Below are positions 1-11,260 of a stretch of DNA of 54,622 nucleotides, piece after piece. Below the pieces are notes generated by a model. It was not told where the DNA came from, searched no databases, and saw only the letters and a program-made list of their open reading frames with translations. How positions within the stretch are numbered: the stretch's first letter is position 1; each line of letters opens with the position of its first letter. The position numbers and the translations under genes are program-made. The stretch spans positions 1-54,622 of the forward strand of contig JAHJNW010000011.1 of the NCBI GenBank assembly GCA_018820665.1. The letters run 5' to 3'. This stretch comes from Alphaproteobacteria bacterium (GTDB lineage Bacteria; Pseudomonadota; Alphaproteobacteria; Caulobacterales; Caulobacteraceae).

Positions 1-533
1 CCGACGGCATGGACGACGGTCTCGGTGGCCTTGACGTAGTGGGGGTGGACGCCGCCCGAGATCACCGCCTTGTTGCGGCGGGACACGCGGGTGGCCATCA
101 GCACGCCCTCGGCCATGGCGGTCGAGCCGTCATAGAGGCTGGCGTTGGCCACCGGCATGCCGGTCAGGTTCGCGACCTGGGTCTGGAACTCGTACAGATA
201 CTGCAGCGTGCCCTGGGCGATTTCCGGCTGGTACGGCGTGTAGCTGGTCAGGAATTCCGACCGCTGGATCACATGGTCGACCGTGGCCGGCACATGGTGC
301 TTGTAGGCGCCGGCCCCGCAGAAGAACGGAACCGTCCCGGCCGTGGCGTTCTTCGCCGCCATGGCCCCCAGCGCCCGCTCGACCTCCAGCTCGCCCGCCA
401 CGCGCGGCAGGTCGACGAAGCCGTCGCGGCGCGCCGCCTGCGGCACGTCCACGAACAGGTCGTCGATGGTCTTGGCCCCGATCGCCGCCAGCATGGCGGA
501 GCGGTCGTCGGGCGTCAGCGGGAGGTAGCGCAT
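1..533 (-). CDS. gcvPA: Glycine dehydrogenase (decarboxylating) subunit 1, partial
   Basis: This is the N-terminal part of the alpha subunit of the two-subunit P-protein. P-protein is PLP dependent, decarboxylates glycine and passes the aminomethyl group to the lipoyl arm of GcvH. The visible 177 residues begin [15 protein letters not shown] and include the family stretch [20 protein letters not shown], followed by the conserved [13 protein letters not shown] segment. The gene runs off the left edge of the window, so the C-terminus is not seen. It lies 33 bases downstream of gcvH in the same direction and is the third gene of the riboswitch-led operon. The split-type assignment rests on similarity to the N-terminus of GcvPA; a gcvPB would be expected just outside the window. 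Confidence 0.93.
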   Translation of the reverse strand, partial: MRYLPLTPDDRSAMLAAIGAKTIDDLFVDVPQAARRDGFVDLPRVAGELEVERALGAMAAKNATAGTVPFFCGAGAYKHHVPATVDHVIQRSEFLTSYTPYQPEIAQGTLQYLYEFQTQVANLTGMPVANASLYDGSTAMAEGVLMATRVSRRNKAVISGGVHPHYVKATETVVHAV

Positions 534-566
534 GGCGGGGGGAGGTCCGTGCGGGAGAGGAGGAAA

Positions 567-932
567 CTAGAGGGTGGCGAGGAAGGCGTCGTAGGCGGCG
601 CGGTCCATCAGGGCGTCGATCTGCGAGCCGTCCGACACGCGGATCTTGGCGAACCAGCCGTCGCCTTCGGGGTCGGCGTTGACCGTCTCGGGGGCCGAGG
701 CGAGGGCGGCGTTGCCCTCGATCACCTCGCCCGAGAGCGGGGCGTAGACGTCCGAGGCCGCCTTGACGCTCTCGACGACGGCGAAGCTGTCGCCCTTCGA
801 GACGGTTTTGCCGGCTTCCGGCGTCTCGACGAACACCACGTCGCCGAGGGCGTCAGCGGCGTGCTTCGAAATGCCGACGGTGGCGACGTCGCCGTCGAGG
901 CGAACCCACTCGTGATCCTTGGTGAAATGCAT
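567..932 (-). CDS. gcvH: Glycine cleavage system H protein
   Basis: This 121-residue lipoyl carrier shuttles the aminomethyl intermediate between the P, T and L proteins. It has the family's normal length and opening ([15 protein letters not shown]). The lipoylation site is Lys57 in the [10 protein letters not shown] turn, flanked by the usual EVIEGN motif in the second half of the lipoyl domain. It starts 19 bases after gcvT ends, consistent with cotranscription from the glycine riboswitch upstream of gcvT. No anomalies are visible. Confidence 0.97.
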   Translation of the reverse strand: MHFTKDHEWVRLDGDVATVGISKHAADALGDVVFVETPEAGKTVSKGDSFAVVESVKAASDVYAPLSGEVIEGNAALASAPETVNADPEGDGWFAKIRVSDGSQIDALMDRAAYDAFLATL

Positions 933-951
933 CGGTCTGTCTCCGGAAGGC

Positions 952-2070
952 TCAGACGGCCTTGGGTTTGCGATAGTAGCGTTGGGCGACGAAGGGCATG
1001 GCCACGACCTCGGCGGCGGCGGCCTTGCCGCGGACGATGACCTTCAGGTCCGTCCCGAGGGCGGCGAAGGCGGGCGGGACGTAGCCCATGGCGATGTTGC
1101 GGCCCAGGGTCGGGGAGGGGCCGCCCGAGGTGACCTTGCCGATGACGGTTCCGTCGGCGTCGGCGATTTCGGCGCCCTCGCGGGCCGGGGCGCCTTCCTT
1201 GACGCTGAGGCCGACGCGGACCCGCGAGGGGCCGTCGGCCAGTTCCTTCAGGATGCGTTCGGCGCCGTTGAAGTCGGCCCGCTCCTTGCGCGACTTCGAC
1301 AGGGCGAAGGTCAGGCCGCCCTCGACCGGGCTGGTTGTGGCCTCGATGTCATGGCCGTGCAGCGGCAGGCCGGCTTCCAGACGCAGGCTGTCGCGGGCCC
1401 CGAGGCCGATCGGCTTGACCCGGGCGTCCTCCAGCAAGGCGTTCCAGATGCGCTCGGCGTCGGCATTCGGAACCGAGATCTCGTAGCCGTCCTCGCCGGT
1501 GTAACCCGAGCGGGAGACGTAGCAGTCGACCCCGAACAGCATCAGTCGGGCGCAGTCCATGAAGCCGAACTCGGCCAGCACCGGTTCGTGCTTCGCCATC
1601 ACCTCGGCCGCTTCGGGGCCCTGGATTGCGATCAGGGCCCGGTCGTCCAGCACGGTCAGCACCGCGTCGCCGGACAGATTGGCTTTCAGGAAGGCGAAGT
1701 CGGCGTCCTTGTTGCCGGCGTTGACCACGACATAGAGGCCGTCGTGGTCGGGCTTGCCGGCCATCAGATCGTCCATGATCCCGCCTTCGGCGTTCAGCAG
1801 CAGGCTGTATTTCTGCTTGCCGGCCTTGAGGATCGCATAGTCGCCGGGCACGAAACGCTCGAACTGGGCGACGGCGTCGTCGCCGGTGATCTTGCACTGG
1901 CCCATGTGCGAGACGTCGAACAGGCCGGCATGTTCGCGGGTCCAGCGGTGCTCGGCCAGCACGCCCTCGTACTGCACCGGCATGTCATAGCCGCCGAATC
2001 CGACCATGCGGGCGCCCAAGGCGCGATGCGCGGCGTTGAGGGGCGTGGTCTTGAGAGTGTCGTCGGTCAT
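952..2070 (-). CDS. gcvT: Glycine cleavage system aminomethyltransferase (T protein)
   Basis: This 372-residue folate-dependent T protein releases ammonia from the aminomethyl-lipoyl arm of GcvH and makes 5,10-methylene-THF. Recognisable family segments are the N-terminal [17 protein letters not shown], the YTGEDGYEI loop and [18 protein letters not shown], followed by the C-terminal barrel ending in a KVTSGG-SPTLG segment. It is the first gene of gcvT-gcvH-gcvPA. The ATG at 2068-2070 follows directly on the tandem glycine riboswitch, about 50 bases from its last conserved element, so expression should respond to glycine. Confidence 0.97.
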   Translation of the reverse strand: MTDDTLKTTPLNAAHRALGARMVGFGGYDMPVQYEGVLAEHRWTREHAGLFDVSHMGQCKITGDDAVAQFERFVPGDYAILKAGKQKYSLLLNAEGGIMDDLMAGKPDHDGLYVVVNAGNKDADFAFLKANLSGDAVLTVLDDRALIAIQGPEAAEVMAKHEPVLAEFGFMDCARLMLFGVDCYVSRSGYTGEDGYEISVPNADAERIWNALLEDARVKPIGLGARDSLRLEAGLPLHGHDIEATTSPVEGGLTFALSKSRKERADFNGAERILKELADGPSRVRVGLSVKEGAPAREGAEIADADGTVIGKVTSGGPSPTLGRNIAMGYVPPAFAALGTDLKVIVRGKAAAAEVVAMPFVAQRYYRKPKAV

Positions 2071-2121
2071 GTCAGGCCTTCAGAGTCGCGTTGCGGGGCG
2101 GAAAGCTCCGCCGTCCTCGCG

Positions 2122-2310
2122 CCCCCGCTGTCCTGAAGCCTGAGAGATTCCGGCGCCCTGAGTGAGGCGTCTTGCTCCGTCGGCGCATCCCGGGGGATGA
2201 CTTTCCAGCGTCCGAATGTTCTCGCGGTCCGTTTGCCTGAGCGTTTCCGGGGCGGTTGCGCCTTCGGCTCCGGGGTCTTCGAAAAGGCCCCGATCTCTCC
2301 CGCGAGATCG
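2122..2310 (-). promoter_or_regulatory. Tandem glycine riboswitch upstream of gcvT
   Basis: Read on the minus strand, the 5' aptamer (about 2222-2310) carries GGGAGAGAT, GCCGAAGGCGCAA and CTCAGGCAAACGGACCG. The 3' aptamer (about 2122-2215) carries GCCGACGGAGCAA and TCTCTCAGGCTTCAGGACAG. These are the conserved cores of the cooperative two-aptamer glycine riboswitch. Its position in the leader of a glycine cleavage operon is the classical arrangement, which usually switches the operon on when glycine is plentiful. I did not fold the expression platform, so whether control acts on transcription or translation is left open. Confidence 0.93.
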
Positions 2311-2341
2311 CCGTGACCTAGGCCCCGACTCAGCGCCCAAG

Positions 2342-5186
<2,845 letters not shown>

Positions 5187-5187
5187 T

Positions 5188-5877
5188 CTACGGGTTCGCG
5201 GGCGTCGTGGCGGCCTGGGCGCCCGCGTTGACGCGGAAGCGGCTGCCGGATCGGTTGAACTCCGCCATCTGCGGCGTGATGTCGAAGCCGACCAGAATCT
5301 CGAAATTGTCGCCGCTGGTGGTGGCTTCGGCGCGCGGGATGAGGATGGTCTGCTCCTGCGTCACCTCGGTGGTCTCAGCGCCCTCGAAGACCACAGGCAG
5401 GTCGAAATACTGCTTGGCCAGCACCGCCTTGTTCCGCTCGGTCACCGCGATCCAGTAACGGTAGGTCCGGGCGTCGCCCTCCGCCTGCGGCCCGCGGCCG
5501 AGATTGAACAGCACCCGGGTATGCACCGAAATCGGCTCGTCGCCCTGGTAGGCGCAGTCCGAGGTCAGCCCTTGAATCTCTCCCGTGAAGCCGACGTTGG
5601 CGACCGTGACCCGGTCGCCCGCCAGTTCGACGTAGCGGGCGGCGTCATACAGGATCTTCACATAGGGGCAGGGACCGGCTGCGGCGCTGCGGCGCAGGGG
5701 CGCGATCCGCGTCGGCGCGCGCGACTCCTCGTCTGGCCGCGTGCCGTCCGCATTTTCGTTGCCGGGGCTGCGTCGGCCCGGGTTGGTTTGGGCCTCCGCT
5801 ACGGTCGGTATCGCAGCGCAGGCCAGCGCTGCGGCCGTGAAGACCGGGAGCAGGGAAAGTTTGAGGGCGCGACGCAT
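5188..5877 (-). CDS. Exported protein of unknown function upstream of argS
   Basis: I do not recognise a family. The 229-residue product starts [13 protein letters not shown] and has a hydrophobic export signal ending near AEAQ. A charged, Pro/Arg-rich linker comes next, then a soluble domain with two cysteines (CPYVKI and SDCAYQ) that could form a periplasmic disulfide. An upstream in-frame ATG at 5967 would add 30 residues ahead of the signal peptide. I prefer 5877 because the signal then begins at the N-terminus and a purine-rich GGAAGAG lies just upstream. It abuts argS with one intervening base. No enzymatic motif is seen, and envelope localisation is inferred only from the signal. Confidence 0.8.
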   Translation of the reverse strand: MRRALKLSLLPVFTAAALACAAIPTVAEAQTNPGRRSPGNENADGTRPDEESRAPTRIAPLRRSAAAGPCPYVKILYDAARYVELAGDRVTVANVGFTGEIQGLTSDCAYQGDEPISVHTRVLFNLGRGPQAEGDARTYRYWIAVTERNKAVLAKQYFDLPVVFEGAETTEVTQEQTILIPRAEATTSGDNFEILVGFDITPQMAEFNRSGSRFRVNAGAQAATTPANP

Positions 5878-6037
5878 CGAAAGCTCTTCCACGAACGAGG
5901 AGGCGCGCGACAGCCCGACGCCGAGCGCACGCTCGTCGCTGATAGCGGCTAAAGCGAGGCGCGGCAAACACGCGCTGGCTCCCGGAACAGGGGAATGGGT
6001 GGTGGCGGCGGGCGGGCCGAACGCCTAGGTTCCGCCC

Positions 6038-7009
6038 ATGACCCTGCACGCGCCGATCCCGGCTCCCGAAAAGCGTCCGCTGACAGTCCGGCTGGCCACT
6101 CCGCGCGGCTTCTGCGCCGGGGTCGATCGGGCGATCCAGATCGTCGAACGCGCGATCGAGAAATACGGGGCGCCCGTGTATGTGCGCCACGAGATCGTGC
6201 ACAACCGTCACGTGGTCGAGCGTCTCAAGGCCATGGGCGCGGTGTTCGTGCGCGAGCTGGATGAATGCCCCGACGACCGGCCGGTCGTCTTTTCCGCCCA
6301 TGGCGTGCCCAAGTCCGTGCCGGCGGGCGCGAAGGCTCGGCGGATGCTGTATCTCGACGCCACCTGTCCGCTGGTGTCCAAGGTCCATGTCGAGGCCGAG
6401 CGCCATCACGCCGCCGGTCGCCACATCATCCTGATCGGCCACGCCGGCCATCCCGAGGTGGTCGGCACCATGGGCCAGTTGCCGCCCGGGGCGATCAGCC
6501 TGATCGAGACGGTCGAGGACGCCGCGCGGTTCGAGCGCCCCGGCGATGCGCCGCTGGCCTATGCGACCCAGACGACGCTCTCGGTCGACGACACCAGCGA
6601 AATTCTCGCCGTGCTCAAGCAGCGCTTCCCGGAGCTGCCCGACCCGCACAAGGAAGACATCTGCTACGCGACCACCAACCGCCAGGAGGCGGTCAAGCGG
6701 CTGGGCGCGGGGTGCGACCTCGTGCTGGTGGTGGGATCGAAGAACTCTTCCAACTCGGTGCGGCTGGTCGAGGTGGCGCTTCGGGCCGGGGCCCGTGACG
6801 CCCGGCTGGTGGATGACGCCAGCCACGTCGACTGGCGCTGGCTGGACGGCGTTTCGACGCTCGGCGTCACGGCCGGCGCCTCCGCGCCCGAACCCCTGAT
6901 CGAGGCCCTCATCGACGCCGTCCGCGCCCGGTTCGACGCCGAGGTCATAGAGGACGCCGGCGAGCGCGAGACCGTGACATTCAAGCTGCCTCGCGTCCTG
7001 ACGACCTGA
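6038..7009 (+). CDS. ispH: 4-hydroxy-3-methylbut-2-enyl diphosphate reductase
   Basis: IspH (LytB), 323 residues, catalyses the last step of the MEP isoprenoid pathway, converting HMBPP to IPP and DMAPP on a [4Fe-4S] cluster. The three cluster cysteines are in place: Cys26 in [12 protein letters not shown], Cys110 in [11 protein letters not shown] and Cys209 in [11 protein letters not shown]. The family's SAHGV and SKNSSNS segments are also present. The gene is divergent from the exported protein gene at 5188-5877, with promoters expected between 5878 and 6037. A 60-base GC-rich stretch separates it from the next lipoprotein gene. Confidence 0.98.
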   Translation: MTLHAPIPAPEKRPLTVRLATPRGFCAGVDRAIQIVERAIEKYGAPVYVRHEIVHNRHVVERLKAMGAVFVRELDECPDDRPVVFSAHGVPKSVPAGAKARRMLYLDATCPLVSKVHVEAERHHAAGRHIILIGHAGHPEVVGTMGQLPPGAISLIETVEDAARFERPGDAPLAYATQTTLSVDDTSEILAVLKQRFPELPDPHKEDICYATTNRQEAVKRLGAGCDLVLVVGSKNSSNSVRLVEVALRAGARDARLVDDASHVDWRWLDGVSTLGVTAGASAPEPLIEALIDAVRARFDAEVIEDAGERETVTFKLPRVLTT

Positions 7010-7089
7010 AGGCGGGCTCGCCGCCCTTGCGCGGCGGGAGCGTTTGCCCTTGGCTGGCGTTGACTGTCCGGTCTGTCAGGGGAAGCGTC

Positions 7090-7992
7090 ATGCGTCGGAA
7101 TCAGATTGTGGCCCTCGGTCTGGCGGCCCTCGGCCTGGCGGCGGTCGCCGGTTGCCAACAGTCGGAACCACCCGCGGCCCCGCCGCCCGAACCGTCCGCG
7201 CCGATCGCCGAGACCGCGCCCGTTACGGCCACATATGTCTGCGACAGCGGCCTGACCGTCGCTGTGGCGTATCCCGATCCGCAGTCGGCCCAGGTCACCT
7301 ACCGCGACCGCACCTACGCCCTGCGCGGCGCTCCGGCCGCCTCCGGGGCCCGCTACAGCGACGCCGAGGTCGAATGGCGCTCCCTCACCCGCGACGGCGT
7401 CGAACAGGCCACGCTCAGCCGCCTGGTGGCCGAGGACGCGCCGATCGTCCTCGAACGCTGCAGCCGCCCCGCGCCCGGCGCGAGCCTGGTCGTGCCCCCG
7501 CCGGCGGACGCCGCCGCGGGGGACCAGGCTCCGGCCGCCGCCGCGCCGCCGTGCAGGGGGCCGCAACTCAAGCTCTCGGCTGAGGGCGGCGACGCGGGCG
7601 CGGGCAACCGGGTCTCGATCCTTGGCGTGCAGAATATCGGCGCCGCGGCCTGCAGCCTGACCGGCTATCCGATCGTCACCCTGCAGGATGCGCAGGGTGG
7701 GCCGATTGGCGCCGTGCGCGCCGAGCAGAGCCTTGGCAGTTATTTCCGGCAGGGCGAGATTCCGGGGCCGGTCGAACTGGCTCCGCAGGCCAAGGCCTTC
7801 TTCGACATCGCCTGGAACGTCGTTCCGGACGAAAGCCAGGGGCAGAAGACGTGCCCGTCCGCGGCCCGGATCCGGATTACCGCGCCCGGTGACACCTCTC
7901 CAGTAGCCCTGGCCCAGGCATTCACACCGTGTGGCGGCCGGATTCGGGTCAGTCCCTTCCGACCCTTGGCCGAGGCCGAGCCCGCGGCCTAG
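7090..7992 (+). CDS. Lipoprotein with MliC-like and DUF4232-like domains
   Basis: This 301-residue predicted lipoprotein has a signal peptide with the lipobox AAVAGC (Cys22) and a Pro-rich linker. Residues about 46-105 (TYVCDSGLTVAVAYPD, then VTYRDRTYALRGAPAASG) look like the MliC C-type lysozyme-inhibitor fold. A second Pro/Ala linker leads to a C-terminal domain of about 135 residues with paired cysteines (CRGPQLKLS, AACSLTGYP, KTCPSAA, FTPCGG), typical of DUF4232. An MliC domain would suggest protection of peptidoglycan from host lysozyme; the role of DUF4232 is unknown. The start at 7090 is preferred over 7027 because of the AGGGGAA ribosome site and because it puts the signal peptide at the N-terminus. 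Confidence 0.82.
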   Translation: MRRNQIVALGLAALGLAAVAGCQQSEPPAAPPPEPSAPIAETAPVTATYVCDSGLTVAVAYPDPQSAQVTYRDRTYALRGAPAASGARYSDAEVEWRSLTRDGVEQATLSRLVAEDAPIVLERCSRPAPGASLVVPPPADAAAGDQAPAAAAPPCRGPQLKLSAEGGDAGAGNRVSILGVQNIGAAACSLTGYPIVTLQDAQGGPIGAVRAEQSLGSYFRQGEIPGPVELAPQAKAFFDIAWNVVPDESQGQKTCPSAARIRITAPGDTSPVALAQAFTPCGGRIRVSPFRPLAEAEPAA

Positions 7993-8047
7993 GTCCTGGC
8001 GTTTCAAGGGCTTCAAACGGCCTTCAAAACGGCGTAGCGGAGCGCGC

Positions 8048-9238
8048 ATGACAGCCAGCTTCCACGACCGCGTGCGCGCGGAACTCGCCGACATCGACGC
8101 CCAGGGGCTGACCAAACCCGAGCGGATCATCGCCTCCCGTCAGGGTCCGGTGATCAGGGTCGGCGGGCGCGATGTGCTCAACTTCTGCGCCAACAACTAC
8201 CTCGGTCTCGCCGGCGACGAGCGGGTGGCCCAGGCCGGTATCCGGGCGCAGGAACAGTGGGGCGCCGGGACGGCTTCGGTGCGCTTCATCTGCGGCACGC
8301 TGGAGATCCACAAGGAGCTGGAGCGGTCGGTCGCCGACTATCTCGGCTTCGAGGACACGATCCTGTTCGCCGCCGCCTTCGACGCCAACGGCGGCCTGTT
8401 CGAACCGCTGTTCGGGGCCGAGGACGCCATCGTCTCCGACAGCCTGAACCATGCCTCGATCATCGACGGGGTGCGGCTGTGCAAGGCCAAACGCTACCGC
8501 TTCGCCAACTCCGACATGGACGACCTCGAGACCCAGCTGAAACAGGCCCGGGCCGACGGCGCGAAGGAGATCGTCATCGCCACCGACGGCGTCTTCTCGA
8601 TGGACGGCTATATCGCGAAGCTGAAGGACATCCGGGCCCTTGCCGACAAATACTCGGCGCTGATCATGGTCGACGACTGCCACGCCACCGGCTTCCTCGG
8701 CCCGCAGGGGCGCGGCTCCTACGCCCACCACGGGGTCGAGATCGACTTCCTGACCGGCACCTTCGGCAAGGCGCTGGGCGGGGCCATGGGCGGCTTCATC
8801 TGCGCGACGTCCGAGGTGGTGTCCCTGCTGAAGCAGCGGGCCCGACCCTATCTCTTCTCCAACGCCCTGGCCCCGGCCATCTGCGGCTCGAGCCTCGAGG
8901 CCATCCGCATCGCCGGCGGCGACGAGGGGGACGCGCTGCGCACACAGCTGTTCGCCAACGCCGCCCGCTATCGCGCCGCCATGACCGACGCCGGCTTCAC
9001 CCTGCTGCCCGGCGAGCATCCGATCATCCCGGTGATGCTGGGCGACGCCAAACTGGCCCAGGACTTCGCCGCCCGTGCGCTGGAGCTGGGCGTCTATGTC
9101 ATCGGCTTCAGCTTCCCCGTGGTGCCGCGCGGTCAGGCCCGCATCCGGACCCAGATGTCGGCGGCGCACACCTTCGAACAGATTGATCAAACGGTCGCGG
9201 CGTTCACGACGGCCGGCAAGGAATTGGGAGTTATCTGA
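8048..9238 (+). CDS. kbl: Glycine C-acetyltransferase (2-amino-3-ketobutyrate CoA ligase)
   Basis: This 396-residue PLP-dependent alpha-oxoamine synthase cleaves 2-amino-3-ketobutyrate with CoA to glycine and acetyl-CoA, the second step of threonine catabolism. The PLP lysine is Lys241 in GTFGKALGGAMGG. Other family marks are NFCANNYLGL, the SLNHASIIDG segment and VDDCHATGFLG. Length matches Kbl (about 398 residues). I use the ATG at 8048 because the longer in-frame extension from 7931 overlaps the preceding lipoprotein gene and is not Kbl-like. Its stop overlaps the start of tdh by one base (TGATG), so the two steps of the pathway are translationally coupled. Confidence 0.97.
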   Translation: MTASFHDRVRAELADIDAQGLTKPERIIASRQGPVIRVGGRDVLNFCANNYLGLAGDERVAQAGIRAQEQWGAGTASVRFICGTLEIHKELERSVADYLGFEDTILFAAAFDANGGLFEPLFGAEDAIVSDSLNHASIIDGVRLCKAKRYRFANSDMDDLETQLKQARADGAKEIVIATDGVFSMDGYIAKLKDIRALADKYSALIMVDDCHATGFLGPQGRGSYAHHGVEIDFLTGTFGKALGGAMGGFICATSEVVSLLKQRARPYLFSNALAPAICGSSLEAIRIAGGDEGDALRTQLFANAARYRAAMTDAGFTLLPGEHPIIPVMLGDAKLAQDFAARALELGVYVIGFSFPVVPRGQARIRTQMSAAHTFEQIDQTVAAFTTAGKELGVI

Positions 9239-10290
9239 TGGCGGACACCATGAAGGCCCTGGCCAAGACCAAGCCGGGCGTCGGCCTGGAGCTGATCGAC
9301 GCCCCGATCCCGGTCGCCGGCGACGAGGACGTGCTGATCCGGGTGCACCGCACCGCCGTCTGCGGCACCGACATCCATATCTGGAATTGGGACGAGTGGA
9401 GCCAGAAGAACGTCCCGGTGCCGATGATCACCGGACACGAATTCTCCGGTGAGATCGTCGCCATCGGCAAGGACGTCGATCGCCGTCTCAAGGTCGGCCA
9501 GCGCGTCTCGGCCGAGGGCCATGTCATCGACCTGAACTCGGAAGCGGCCCGCGCCGGCCATTTCCACCTCGATCCGGCGACCCGCGGCATCGGCGTCAAC
9601 CGTCAGGGCGCCTTCGCCGAATTCGTCGTCGCCCCCGCCTTCAACGTCATCGAGCTGCCCGACGAGGTGCCGTACGAGATCGGCGCCATCCTCGATCCGT
9701 TCGGCAACGCCGTGCACACGGCCCAGCAGTTCGACCTTCTGGGTGAGGATGTGCTGGTCACCGGCGCCGGCCCGATTGGCATGATGGCGGCCGCCGTCGC
9801 CCGCCATGCCGGGGCCCGCACCGTGGTCCTGACCGACATCAACGACTTCCGCCTCGAGCTGGCGCAGAAGGTCGCGCCCGGCGTGCGCACGGTGAACACG
9901 ACGAAGGAAGATCTGCACGACGTCATCCACGAGCTGGGCATGAAGGTCGGCTTCGACGTGGCGCTGGAGATGTCGGGCTCGCCGATCGCCTTCAAGCAAT
10001 GCGTCGACACCCTGATCATGGGCGGCGGCATGGCCATGCTGGGCATTCCGTCCAAGCCGATGGAGACCGACTGGGGAGCCATCATCCTCAAGGCCCTGAC
10101 CATCAAGGGCGTCTACGGCCGCGAGATGTTCACCACCTGGCGCAAGATGCTGGGCCTGCTCAAGGCCGGTCTCGACCTGACCCCGCTGATCACCCACCAG
10201 ATGAGCTACGACCGCTTCGAGGAAGGCTTCGAGGCCATGCGCTCCGGCCAGTCCGGCAAGGTTGTGCTCGACTGGGACAAGGCGGCCTAG
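9238..10290 (+). CDS. tdh: L-threonine 3-dehydrogenase lacking structural-zinc cysteines
   Basis: This 350-residue medium-chain dehydrogenase oxidises L-threonine to 2-amino-3-ketobutyrate, the substrate of the adjacent Kbl. Catalytic-zinc ligands are visible at Cys42 (VCGTDIHIWNWDEWSQK) and His67-Glu68 (TGHEFSGE), and the Rossmann fingerprint is GAGPIGMMAAAVA. The lobe that holds four zinc-binding cysteines in E. coli Tdh is the same length here, but they are replaced by Asp98, Ser101, Ala104 and Asp112, so the structural zinc site is missing. The frame is intact around it. Translation may start at 9238 (overlapping the kbl stop) or at the internal ATG at 9250, which gives the usual MKAL N-terminus. 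Confidence 0.95.
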   Translation: MADTMKALAKTKPGVGLELIDAPIPVAGDEDVLIRVHRTAVCGTDIHIWNWDEWSQKNVPVPMITGHEFSGEIVAIGKDVDRRLKVGQRVSAEGHVIDLNSEAARAGHFHLDPATRGIGVNRQGAFAEFVVAPAFNVIELPDEVPYEIGAILDPFGNAVHTAQQFDLLGEDVLVTGAGPIGMMAAAVARHAGARTVVLTDINDFRLELAQKVAPGVRTVNTTKEDLHDVIHELGMKVGFDVALEMSGSPIAFKQCVDTLIMGGGMAMLGIPSKPMETDWGAIILKALTIKGVYGREMFTTWRKMLGLLKAGLDLTPLITHQMSYDRFEEGFEAMRSGQSGKVVLDWDKAA

Positions 10291-10297
10291 GGCCGCC

Positions 10298-10753
10298 ATG
10301 GCCGCGCCGGGCGCCATTGTGGCCTTTCTGGAAGGCGAGGGCCCGGACGGGGCGGGGCGGACGCTGTTCGATGTCCTGGCGATGAACAATGTCGCGCTGG
10401 AGCAGACCCACGACTTCATCCAGTGGCTGTTCCCCCTGCCGGAGCCTTCGCGCGCCGTGCCGGACGCCCCGGTGCTGACGGACGATCAGGTCGAGGCCAT
10501 CCGCGTCTCGGGCATGGCCCAGATCGCTCTCGCCGCCGCCACCGACCGGATGGAGGCCTTCTATCGGATGACCCACGACTGGCTGATGCCGAACGACCAC
10601 AATCACCTGCGCATCACCCGGATCATCCGCTCGTTGCGGCTGCTGGTCGGCGACGCCCAGGCCGACGCCTTCAAGGCTGCGATCCTGTCGCGGGTGGAGG
10701 CGACCCGGGCGCCGGTGAGCGCGCGCAGCCGGGGCTACTGGGCGACTGCGTGA
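10298..10753 (+). CDS. Opioid growth factor receptor (OGFr)-like domain protein
   Basis: This 151-residue protein matches the conserved N-terminal domain of the OGFr family in bacterial form. It carries the THDFIQWLFPLPEPS signature near the start and the NDHNHLRITRIIRSLRLLVG segment in the second half. The family is named after a vertebrate receptor but occurs widely in proteobacteria, where its function is unknown. No signal peptide or membrane segment is visible, so it is probably cytosolic. The ATG at 10298 lies 7 bases after the tdh stop, which suggests cotranscription with kbl-tdh. It converges on the next gene with only three bases between their ends. Confidence 0.85.
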   Translation: MAAPGAIVAFLEGEGPDGAGRTLFDVLAMNNVALEQTHDFIQWLFPLPEPSRAVPDAPVLTDDQVEAIRVSGMAQIALAAATDRMEAFYRMTHDWLMPNDHNHLRITRIIRSLRLLVGDAQADAFKAAILSRVEATRAPVSARSRGYWATA

Positions 10754-10756
10754 CGG

Positions 10757-11149
10757 TCAGATCGCGACCGGCTCGGGTTTCTGCGTCGTCGCCTTGAAGA
10801 CGATGATCACGAACAGCAGCATCGATCCGACCAGCATGACCTCCGAGGCGATCATCGCCGGCATGAAGATCGGCCGCTGGAGGATCAGCAACGTCAGTGA
10901 CGGCATCAGGATCAGGAAGCCCACGACCGACAGGCCGAAATGGGCCAGCGGCAGCCAGCCCCGCCCGGCCGCCGGAACGGCCCGGTAGAACAGGCCGAAC
11001 AGCATCATCGAGGCGAAGCCCAGCAGGTTGACGTGGGCATGCACCGGCCGAAGCGCGAAATCCTGGTTCGCTCCCATCCAGACGCCCAGCGACATGCCCA
11101 CAAGGGCAGACAGGACGCCGAGGCGCAGAAAGTTGTTCGATACAAACAT
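10757..11149 (-). CDS. Four-helix membrane protein resembling part of a heme-copper oxidase subunit I
   Basis: This 130-residue integral membrane protein has four predicted hydrophobic helices (about residues 8-26, 40-58, 66-86 and 98-118). The segment RPVHAHVNLLGFASMMLFG has His37, His39 and Asn41 at the mouth of helix 2 and resembles the His-containing helix of cytochrome oxidase subunit I/NnrS-type proteins. Heme or metal binding is possible but not shown. It is far too short to be an oxidase subunit. It is transcribed away from the thermonuclease-like gene and ends three bases from the OGFr-domain gene. Function unknown. Confidence 0.8.
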   Translation of the reverse strand: MFVSNNFLRLGVLSALVGMSLGVWMGANQDFALRPVHAHVNLLGFASMMLFGLFYRAVPAAGRGWLPLAHFGLSVVGFLILMPSLTLLILQRPIFMPAMIASEVMLVGSMLLFVIIVFKATTQKPEPVAI

Positions 11150-11260
11150 AGCGGACGGTCCCCACCGAGTTGAATGGCGGGCTCGTAAACCGTCGTTCCC
11201 CGAGTCAGCAAGTTACATCGTGGTTAGTCTGTGGGCGGCATCGCGGCCCTCCAGCGGCGC

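Noticed and set aside
919-2136. A 405-codon open frame opposite gcvT
   Set aside because: It lies wholly on the antisense of gcvT and part of its riboswitch leader and shows no protein family features.
9520-9600. A frameshift as the cause of the missing Tdh cysteines
   Set aside because: The segment has the same length as in E. coli Tdh, and its flanks (GHV before and GIGVNRQG after) align in frame, so substitution is the simpler reading.
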